This document shows, in pieces, positions 58,134 through 64,000 of a stretch of DNA of 64,000 nucleotides. The DNA is from Streptococcus pseudoporcinus LQ 940-04 (GTDB taxonomy: Bacteria; Bacillota; Bacilli; Lactobacillales; Streptococcaceae), in NCBI RefSeq assembly GCF_000188035.1, contig NZ_AEUY02000005.1:1674001-1738000 (forward strand), read 5' to 3'. Each line of letters opens with the position of its first letter. Positions within the stretch are counted from its first letter, which is position 1. Made by a program: the position numbers and the translations under genes. A model generated the notes under the pieces. It was not told the origin of the DNA. It was given only the letters and a program-made list of their open reading frames with translations, and did no database searches.

Positions 58134-58574
58134 CTAGCAATGACTCATCCGAAATTTTAGACAGGCTAACATTACGACGGTACTTGAGAACATTAGGACA
58201 ATAGTCATGATAGAGTCTTGAACAAATTTTTGATAATTGCTTAATATTCCATTGTAAGTGATGAGATTTACAAGTAAGTTATATTTCACTAACTCTTTCT
58301 TTAATTTGATAATTTTATCCTTACCATAACCAGTATCTTGCATCAGTTCATTATTAGGATAAATAATATAGACATCACCGTGTTTATCTACAAAATTTCC
58401 TGTTTCTTTAGCTGTTTGAAGAGATAATTTCAAACGATTATTAATTAGCATGTAGAGAAATTTTGCTTCCGCACATAATTTTTTATAATAGTTGGTTCCA
58501 ACTAAAACTTTAGGTAATTGATAATGGATTTCTGTCGCTTGGACTTGGATTAAACTTTTTCTTCCATACGCCAT
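58134..58574 (-). pseudogene. RepA N-terminal-domain replication initiator, truncated
   Basis: IHYQLPKVLVGTNYYKKLCAEAKFLYMLI and GDVYIIYPNNELMQDTGYGKDKIIKLKKELVKYNLL match the RepA_N winged-helix domain of plasmid and ICE initiators, by recognition. Only 146 codons remain; after the domain the sequence (NLITYNGILSN...) no longer looks like a RepA and the C-terminal part is gone. ATG overlaps the region 2 bases after the upstream 53-aa gene. Confidence 0.7.
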
Positions 58575-58576
58575 AT

Positions 58577-58738
58577 TTAATACCCCATTTGAAATGAGTT
58601 GAGATTACAAGCTAGCTGATTTTCTGGTGTAAAAGTGATTATCCGTTGTATTTCTAGCAGTGATATAGCAGCATCAGCTTCATATCTGGTCAATTGTCTA
58701 ACAGACATCATTTCTTGAATGAGTTCTTGTCTTGTCAT
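58577..58738 (-). CDS. Small hypothetical protein upstream of repA fragment, 53 aa
   Basis: MTRQELIQEMMSVRQLTRYE and on to NLNSFQMGY, mostly helical and charged. AAAGGA 9 bases before the ATG; stop two bases before the repA-fragment ATG. Probably an accessory gene of the replication module. Not recognised. Confidence 0.55.
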   Translation of the reverse strand: MTRQELIQEMMSVRQLTRYEADAAISLLEIQRIITFTPENQLACNLNSFQMGY

Positions 58739-58766
58739 TAAGTTTGTTCCTTTCTCTTATGTGCTT

Positions 58767-58782
58767 TAGTATTTAAATACTA
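58767..58782. promoter_or_regulatory. 16-bp perfect palindrome upstream of the repA module
   Basis: TAGTATTTAAATACTA, 28 bases upstream of the 53-aa gene. Likely operator for one of the neighbouring XRE regulators; inference. Confidence 0.45.
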
Positions 58783-58914
58783 TTGTTCAATATCTTCCCT
58801 TTTTAGATGTCAAACCCTTTGTCTCTTTCTTCCTGAATCATCTTACCCTCCTAATACATCACTCATTAACTCCGGATAAAATTCCAAGGCTATCTTTTAC
58901 CTTATAAATTGGTG

Positions 58915-59295
58915 TTACTCTATGTTTTTCCCCTTAAATGAGAGTATCGGTGTATAGTCCCCTCCTTCAGGGTAATGATAACGAATGATTTGGTTGTAAG
59001 ATTCTAATGCTTCGATAACATATCTATCCGATACGGTAATAACAATACAGTCATCCAGTGGTTGGAAGGTTAATTCCTTAAAGAAACGTTCCGCTCTGCC
59101 ATTATTTTCTAAGACTGTAAATTCCAGAGATTGTATCAAAAAATTATAGAAACAGTTATCTAAATCTTCAGTCATAATGTCTTTTCCTAGAATGTACATT
59201 TCTAGGGAACCTTTCTTAATCCCTGTTTCCTGACTAACTTGTTCTACAGTTTTATGCTTTTTAAGCATTAATTGCTTTAAACGATTTTGTAGCAC
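58915..59295 (-). CDS. Putative HTH protein, 126 aa
   Basis: NRLKQLMLKKHKTVEQVSQETGIKKGSLEMYILG reads as a degenerate XRE-type HTH; the remainder is a compact alpha/beta domain (DDCIVITVSDRYVIEALESYNQIIRYHYPEGGDYTPI). Start GTG at 59295 has AAGGAG 6 bases upstream; an ATG five codons earlier has no site. Not recognised beyond that. Confidence 0.55.
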   Translation of the reverse strand: MLQNRLKQLMLKKHKTVEQVSQETGIKKGSLEMYILGKDIMTEDLDNCFYNFLIQSLEFTVLENNGRAERFFKELTFQPLDDCIVITVSDRYVIEALESYNQIIRYHYPEGGDYTPILSFKGKNIE

Positions 59296-59387
59296 CTTCA
59301 TCTCCTTCATTAATTTGAATATCGTTATCTATCATCAAATTCTCTCCTTAATCTTTTTGAGAATAACCTGTTCTTTTTTAGCCAATT

Positions 59388-59894
59388 CTAATATACTTGT
59401 AGAATCTCTTCCTTTTGGTGATTGATAGAAGATAGCTCTTGAACCCATTTTGTCAGAATTAAGGGTTCTGCTTTTATTAAGTTAGGCTCTTTTTCATATC
59501 CCAATAGATATCCAACTGATACTCTAAAATAATCGGCTAATATCGCAGCATTCCTAGCATTAGGTATTCTAGTTCCTTGATTATAGTTTCCAATGGTAGA
59601 GTAGTTTATTCCCGTATCCTCGCTTATTTCTCTCAAGGATAATTTTCTGTCCTTGACTAGTATTTGAAATTGAGTCTCTCTAGATTCCACAGGTTCAAAC
59701 TCGGTTTCCAAACCCAATAAATACGCTGGAGAAACACCAAAATAATCCGATAGGATTTTGGCGTTTTCAAGGCTAAGATTGGTCTTTCCGTTTTCGTATT
59801 TGCCATATTGAGATTGATTAGTATTGATAACTTGTGCTAACTCAGCCTGAGTTAATCCTTTCTCTTTTTGTAGTTCTTTTAGTCGATTAGGCAT
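59388..59894 (-). CDS. Regulator with two tandem XRE HTH domains, 168 aa
   Basis: First HTH residues about 4-60 (RLKELQKEKGLTQAELAQVI ... VSPAYLLGLE), second about 74-132 (LVKDRKLSLREISEDTGINY ... VSVGYLLGYE). Such tandem Cro/C1 proteins occur in phages and integrative elements. Short C-terminal tail. Probably the control gene of this decayed element. Confidence 0.8.
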   Translation of the reverse strand: MPNRLKELQKEKGLTQAELAQVINTNQSQYGKYENGKTNLSLENAKILSDYFGVSPAYLLGLETEFEPVESRETQFQILVKDRKLSLREISEDTGINYSTIGNYNQGTRIPNARNAAILADYFRVSVGYLLGYEKEPNLIKAEPLILTKWVQELSSINHQKEEILQVY

Positions 59895-59903
59895 AGCAAG
59901 TCC

Positions 59904-60071
59904 TCACTTCAGCAAGCCCAAGTAATTAAAAATCGTATACATTGATGCCAAAGCATTTATGACAAAGAGAAACAAATCTAACAAATAAGGTTCCCTCTTG
60001 TGATAGTTACTGATAAACATGGGGTAGAAGACAAAAGCAAAACTAATGTTAAAAATAATCAATGGGCTCAT
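59904..60071 (-). CDS. Small membrane protein, 55 aa
   Basis: MSPLIIFNISFAFVFYPMFI and LLDLFLFVINALASMYTIFN form two hydrophobic helices around a short HKREP loop. TAGGAG 6 bases before the ATG. Overlaps the end of the DUF3850 remnant. Unknown function. Confidence 0.55.
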   Translation of the reverse strand: MSPLIIFNISFAFVFYPMFISNYHKREPYLLDLFLFVINALASMYTIFNYLGLLK

Positions 60072-60313
60072 TTGTCACTCCTAAAATTACATAACCATCT
60101 TTTAGACCGATAAAGTCCGATAAAATATAAGTTATTTTTCTAACAATACAGCGATAGGGATAGGTGTATCCTTTTTTTGGGATCATATTCTCTCAATAAC
60201 AGTTCATCGCCAACTTTAAAATCTCTATCGTTATAGCGATATTCAAATGTCTTTGTCCCATCCATAATGGCCTCAAAATACTCTGGATAACATTTCAGCA
60301 TGTGTTGTGTCAC
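60049..60313 (-). pseudogene. DUF3850-domain protein, frameshifted at an A7 run
   Basis: From GTG 60313 (AGGAGG upstream, 4-base overlap with the preceding gene) the frame encodes HMLKCYPEYFEAIMDGTKTF and YRYNDRDFKVGDELLLREYDP, the hallmark of DUF3850, an ASCH/PUA-like RNA-binding domain. At the seven-A run 60172-60178 the frame is lost; with six A it continues KKGYTYPYRCIVRKITYIL to a stop at 60049. Either a true mutation, a slippage site or a sequencing error. Confidence 0.65.
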
Positions 60314-60486
60314 TTCTTTTCCTCCTCTTCAGCTTCAATAAACTGAAGTTCAATAAGCTTATTACTGGGTTGTAAAAGTATACGTCTCTTCCACTCTTGC
60401 TTTGTGTGCTTTACTTTCCACAATGGAATTACACCAAATAGATATAGCCGTGCAGTATAAAGAATCTCATCGTCTCTACTCTTCAC
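60310..60486 (-). CDS. Small hypothetical protein, 58 aa
   Basis: Basic then acidic protein (KSRDDEILYTARLYLFGVIP ... EAEEEEKK). Start GTG 60486 has AAGGAGG 9 bases upstream. Coupled to the DUF3850 remnant by GTGA overlap. Not recognised. Confidence 0.5.
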   Translation of the reverse strand: MKSRDDEILYTARLYLFGVIPLWKVKHTKQEWKRRILLQPSNKLIELQFIEAEEEEKK

Positions 60487-60505
60487 AATGAGTTGCCTCC
60501 TTTTT

Positions 60506-60688
60506 TTAAATACTGATATCATAAATAATGATTAAGAAATACCAAATACTCACAAAAATAACAGGAGGATACCAAAACCAGTAAAGTGGAATGTTACGTT
60601 TCAATAGCAATAGAACTATAGGGCTATACATTAAGAGACTTACTGCTAAATCTAGCCAGAAAGTTGCCCAAATTAAAGTTGTTATCAT
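60506..60688 (-). CDS. Small membrane protein, 60 aa
   Basis: Two hydrophobic segments (ATFWLDLAVSLLMYSPIVLL and YWFWYPPVIFVSIWYFLIII) separated by KRNIPL. AAGGGAG upstream of the ATG. Typical small cargo of integrative elements; unknown function. Confidence 0.55.
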   Translation of the reverse strand: MITTLIWATFWLDLAVSLLMYSPIVLLLLKRNIPLYWFWYPPVIFVSIWYFLIIIYDISI

Positions 60689-60916
60689 TTTTCAGCTCCC
60701 TTCAGAAAAATGCGAGGAATACCTCTATGGGCATTACTACTTTTATCAAACTCTTCGATTGGTTTTTCGACCACGCTATTATCTTCATCAATTCAGGAGC
60801 ACTAGCCTTGGCCATCATTCTAACTAATAAGAATCACTATCAACCTTTGATTGAGACTAGGTACCAACATATACTAAATGAGAGATTTTATTTCCATTTC
60901 TCAAATGGGTTTACTA

Positions 60917-61108
60917 TTACTTCAGAAAGCGTATTACAGGTATCACTAGACCAGATTGATACAGAACGAAGGTTAATACCGATAAGAATAAAGCAATGGA
61001 GACTCTGTCCTTATCTACATTGGGGTCTCTGTAAAGAATAATCCCCCAGACTAGATTCAATAACAATAGTAATTGGCCGGCATATTGGCTTGTTTCAGCA
61101 AAGTTCAT
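60917..61108 (-). CDS. Small membrane protein, 63 aa
   Basis: Two helices (AGQLLLLLNLVWGIILY and VSIALFLSVLTFVLYQSGLV) around RDPNVDKDR. Start MNFAETSQ has GAGGAG 9 bases upstream; an ATG seven codons earlier overlaps the upstream gene. Function unknown. Confidence 0.55.
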   Translation of the reverse strand: MNFAETSQYAGQLLLLLNLVWGIILYRDPNVDKDRVSIALFLSVLTFVLYQSGLVIPVIRFLK

Positions 61109-61121
61109 CGTTTTATGCTCC

Positions 61122-61493
61122 TCACACATAACTCATTAACTCTGAGTTCAAGTCCAAAGTAAGCCATAAAGCTTCTTCTTGTGTGAGTTGCTTGACATGA
61201 CCCCAGGTTCCATCTCGTGAATGTTGGTAGTAGGGATAAGTACCATGTTTATTTCTAGGACTCAAATCGTGAACAATACCATTTTCAATAACTTCCCAAA
61301 GTAGACTAGAAGGTTTGTAATAATAACCATTTCTTAACCAAATTCTGTTTAGATCATCATATGGAGATGCTTTCTCTTCTTTAGGAAAAGTTTCAGAATC
61401 TGAAACAGCCACTTCTTTCTCTTCATCAAGATCTATCACTTCAAATATATCTAGAGTATCAATATCCATAACTATTTCTAAATTATTTGACAT
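61122..61493 (-). CDS. Hypothetical protein of the decayed element, 123 aa
   Basis: Acidic N-terminal half (DIDTLDIFEVIDLDEEKEVA) and an aromatic C-terminal half (WLRNGYYYKPSSLLWEVIEN ... GTWGHVKQLTQEEALWLTLD). AAAGGA upstream of the ATG. I do not recognise it. First gene of the small-gene run. Confidence 0.55.
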   Translation of the reverse strand: MSNNLEIVMDIDTLDIFEVIDLDEEKEVAVSDSETFPKEEKASPYDDLNRIWLRNGYYYKPSSLLWEVIENGIVHDLSPRNKHGTYPYYQHSRDGTWGHVKQLTQEEALWLTLDLNSELMSYV

Positions 61494-61675
61494 CTATATT
61501 TTTCCTTTCACTAGTTTTAGACAATGAAAAAAGAGAACGAAAAATTCGTTCTCTTAAGCTATAGGGTATTCAATTTTACGTTTCCCAAAACTCTAGACAC
61601 TTACTGGTTATTTCTTTTCCTACGAACTTTCTGATATGATATAATGGAGAGATTAGAAGACCGAAAGGGGAAAAC

Positions 61676-63331
61676 ATGTCATTTGATGGCTTTTTCTTAC
61701 ATCACTTAAGTAAAGAACTTTCTGAAAAACTTCTTTTTGGCAGAATCCAAAAAGTGAACCAACCCTATGAAAGAGAATTAGTATTAACCATACGCAACCA
61801 TCGGCAAAATTTTAAAGTATTACTATCAGCGCACCCTGTTTTTGGACGTCTTCAAATCACCCAGAGTGAGTTCAAAAACCCAGTTGTACCAAATACCTTT
61901 ACCATGATCATGCGTAAATATTTACAAGGTGCAGTGATCGAGTCCTTGAAACAAATTGAGAACGACCGAATCATTGAAATTGGGGTCTCTAATAAAAACG
62001 AAATTGGTGATGCCATTAAGGCAACTCTAATCATCGAAATCATGGGTAAGCACAGTAATATTATTTTGATTGATCGTCATCAAGATAAAATTATCGAGTC
62101 TATCAAACACCTTGGATTTTCGCAAAATTCTTACCGTACCATTTTACCAGGTGCTACCTACCGAGAACCTCCTAAAGGCAGAGGCTACAATCCTTATCAG
62201 ATTTCCGATGAGAAACTCTTTGAAATCTTACAAACAGAGAGTTTAGATGCTAAAAACTTACAAAGCCTTTTTCAAGGACTTGGTCGTGACAGTGCCCAAG
62301 AATTGGCAAAGCAACTTGATAGAGACCAAAAACTAAGGGCCTTCCGACAATTCTTCGCAGAAGAAACGCGTCCTACTTTAACCGCAAACTCATTTGCAGC
62401 TATCACTTTTTCCGATAGTCATGCTTCCTTTGAAGACTTGTCTAGCTTACTAGACTACTACTATTTAGATAAGGCCGAACGTGACCGCGTTAACCAGCAG
62501 GCCAGTGATTTGATTCATCGTGTTCAAAACGAGCTAGATAAGAACATCAAAAAGCTAGCTAAACAAGAAGCTGAACTTGCTGCCACAGAGAGTGCGGAGG
62601 ACTTCCGCCAAAAAGGTGAACTCCTGACAACCTATTTGAGTCAAGTTCCTAATAATAAAAGCTCGGTTAAGCTGGAAAACTACTACACTGGACAGGAGAT
62701 TGACATTGCACTGGATTTAGCCCTAACGCCCAACCAGAATGCACAACGCTATTTTAAAAAATACCAAAAATTAAAGGAAGCTCTTAAACATTTATCCGGC
62801 TTAATTGCTGAAACAAAGCAGAGCATCGCCTACTTTGAAAGTGTTGACTATAACCTTTCACAGGCTAGTCGCGATGAGATTGAAGACATTCGGGAAGAAT
62901 TGGTTGAAGCTGGTTTCATGAAAGGCCGTTCAAGAGATAAGCGACACAAGCGTAAAAAGCCTGAACAATACCTAGCCAGCGATGGCAAAACCATCATCAT
63001 GGTTGGCCGAAATAATTTACAAAACGAGGAACTGTCATTCAAAATGGCTAAAAAAAGTGAACTTTGGTTTCATGCCAAGGATATCCCCGGAAGTCATGTT
63101 ATTATTAAAGATAATCTTGATCCTAGTGACCAGGTTAAAACAGATGCTGCTGAACTTGCTGCCTACTTCTCCAAAGGGCGTCTCTCTAATCTCGTTCAAG
63201 TAGATATGATTGAGGCTAAAAAGTTACATAAACCAAGTGGTGCTAAACCAGGTTTTGTAACCTATACAGGTCAGAGGACACTACGCGTTACACCTGAAAA
63301 GGCTAAAATAGAATCCATGAAAATAACTTAA
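61676..63331 (+). CDS. rqcH: RqcH-type NFACT protein (fibronectin-binding protein FbpA/PavA), 551 aa
   Basis: Binds obstructed 50S subunits and directs Ala tailing; also known in streptococci as fibronectin-binding FbpA/PavA. MSFDGFFLHHLSKELSEKLLFGRIQKVNQP is the NFACT-N start, coiled-coil arms lie around residues 285-430, and NFACT-R is YLASDGKTIIMVGRNNLQNEELSFKMAKKSELWFHAKDIPGSHVII. No signal or LPXTG. AAAGGGG precedes the ATG and TATAAT lies about 40 bases upstream. Confidence 0.93.
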   Translation: MSFDGFFLHHLSKELSEKLLFGRIQKVNQPYERELVLTIRNHRQNFKVLLSAHPVFGRLQITQSEFKNPVVPNTFTMIMRKYLQGAVIESLKQIENDRIIEIGVSNKNEIGDAIKATLIIEIMGKHSNIILIDRHQDKIIESIKHLGFSQNSYRTILPGATYREPPKGRGYNPYQISDEKLFEILQTESLDAKNLQSLFQGLGRDSAQELAKQLDRDQKLRAFRQFFAEETRPTLTANSFAAITFSDSHASFEDLSSLLDYYYLDKAERDRVNQQASDLIHRVQNELDKNIKKLAKQEAELAATESAEDFRQKGELLTTYLSQVPNNKSSVKLENYYTGQEIDIALDLALTPNQNAQRYFKKYQKLKEALKHLSGLIAETKQSIAYFESVDYNLSQASRDEIEDIREELVEAGFMKGRSRDKRHKRKKPEQYLASDGKTIIMVGRNNLQNEELSFKMAKKSELWFHAKDIPGSHVIIKDNLDPSDQVKTDAAELAAYFSKGRLSNLVQVDMIEAKKLHKPSGAKPGFVTYTGQRTLRVTPEKAKIESMKIT

Positions 63332-63410
63332 AAACTGAGCCTAATGCTTCTTGTAGGTCACTAGCTTGACTAGTTGCCTTGTGAGAATGCCATTAGACTC
63401 AGTCTTTTTA
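63331..63410. terminator. Bidirectional terminator between rqcH and the decarboxylase gene
   Basis: ACTGAGCCTAATGC and its near-complement GCCATTAGACTCAGT enclose a further small hairpin (CTAGCTTGACTAG), followed by CTTTTTATT. Confidence 0.7.
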
Positions 63411-64000
63411 TTCTGATTGATCAATATCTTTTCTTAGCTGTTCAACATCAAAGTCAGCTTCTCTAAAAGCTTGGCTATTAACAGGGAAATCCTGGAATAA
63501 GCCATCAATTTGGCCAATTTCAGCTTGGCCATTTAAAAGCTGAAAATCTAAGACATGGCCACCAAACTGCTTATCATCAGATAAGAAGTGTAAATGATAA
63601 CCGGCTACACTAACCCCATGAAAGAGTTCAGGTGTCCAAAAACCCAGCAGGGTTCCTGAGACTTCTTCTCTTGTAAATTCTGGCTGTGATTGTGCAATTT
63701 CAGCAAAAGATTTCCCCAGAGGTGATTTGGGAATCATCCGCACATGCATGTCTTTAAACTGTCCCTTAATTTTGATGGAATGAAATAAATTGTAACTGGT
63801 AAACTTGCTTTCTAACCATTCTTTAAGCTCAGCGTCAGATAGGGCTTGGTCAAGGGAAAACCTTTGATCTGCTCGGTGTCTGGCCACTGCTGCGTAGGGG
63901 ACTCTTGCCTTCTTATCTAAGGCTAGGACCTCTACTTTACCTCCAGTGCCTCTTGCTTGATAAGCCTGTCCATCTAGGATGATTAATTCCCCATCAATCT
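63408..64000 (-). CDS. budA: Alpha-acetolactate decarboxylase, partial (5' end outside the window)
   Basis: Converts acetolactate to acetoin. The frame is open to the window edge; the missing part is the N-terminus. Visible are IDGELIILDGQAYQARGTGG, VPYAAVARHRADQ, GTLLGFWTPELFHGVSVAGYHLHFLSDDKQFGGHVLDF with the zinc-binding His residues (HLHF and GGH), and Glu in GQAEIGQ. The C-terminus ends normally. Also called aldB/alsD. Confidence 0.92.
   Translation of the reverse strand, partial: IDGELIILDGQAYQARGTGGKVEVLALDKKARVPYAAVARHRADQRFSLDQALSDAELKEWLESKFTSYNLFHSIKIKGQFKDMHVRMIPKSPLGKSFAEIAQSQPEFTREEVSGTLLGFWTPELFHGVSVAGYHLHFLSDDKQFGGHVLDFQLLNGQAEIGQIDGLFQDFPVNSQAFREADFDVEQLRKDIDQSE

Noticed and set aside
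60727-61041. Plus-strand frame with a hydrophobic start (MGITTFIKLFDWFFDHAIIF)
   Set aside because: It overlaps the well-supported 63-aa minus-strand gene and its second half reads as antisense; only a weak GAGGA site. Left out, though the first 40 codons resemble a small toxin helix.

Overview
The window comes from a low-GC streptococcus, most likely of the pyogenic group. The type II-A CRISPR-Cas locus has an S. pyogenes-like repeat. The order cas genes, HAD phosphatase, thioesterase, hemW, glmM-cdaR-cdaA, murT-gatD, lplA and pyruvate dehydrogenase genes resembles S. pyogenes as I remember it. Cas9 is clearly diverged from S. pyogenes Cas9 and a kdp potassium system is present, so I do not name a species.

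Layout. 0-6 kb is housekeeping on the minus strand (aldo/keto reductase, Mbeg1-like hydrolase, a broken GNAT gene, HD hydrolase, msrB, lepA). 6.2-9 kb holds a secreted CHAP/Bsp-repeat protein and a DUF3862 lipoprotein. 9-11.2 kb is mostly gene decay around a GtrA-like gene. 11.2-18.8 kb carries ndk and the CRISPR locus: 10 repeats and 9 spacers, csn2 broken by an in-frame stop, cas2, cas1, cas9, and a divergent tracrRNA. 18.8-28.3 kb is core metabolism, envelope and c-di-AMP genes. 28.3-31.7 kb has an LPXTG collagen-like surface protein divergent from an AraC-type regulator. 31.7-39.4 kb has lplA and the pyruvate dehydrogenase operon. Between them is a roughly 1 kb island: a strong promoter, a terminated structured RNA and a small toxin-like gene, bounded by two copies of one terminator. 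39.5-44.9 kb holds an ABC-F ATPase, a zinc metallopeptidase, an esterase and RNase J2.

45-61.6 kb is accessory. A TrpXYZ-type ABC transporter is preceded by a 16-codon leader peptide with two Trp codons and an attenuator. Next come a candidate small RNA and a broken rgg gene, divergent from a 10-codon hydrophobic peptide gene that resembles the SIP pheromone of RopB. A complete kdpDE-kdpFABC system follows, including the tiny kdpF, a second small membrane peptide and three direct repeats that may bind KdpE. The remains of a plasmid or integrative element follow (RepA fragment, XRE regulators, DUF3850 frameshift, small membrane proteins). The window ends with rqcH/fbpA and a partial acetolactate decarboxylase.

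The main candidates for new biology are the RNA-plus-toxin island at 32.8-33.9 kb, the peptide/Rgg remnant at 48.35-48.87 kb, the tryptophan attenuator at 47.7-47.9 kb, and the altered CRISPR parts (widened tracrRNA bulge, csn2 nonsense codon). Family names come from recognising motifs; no database was searched.
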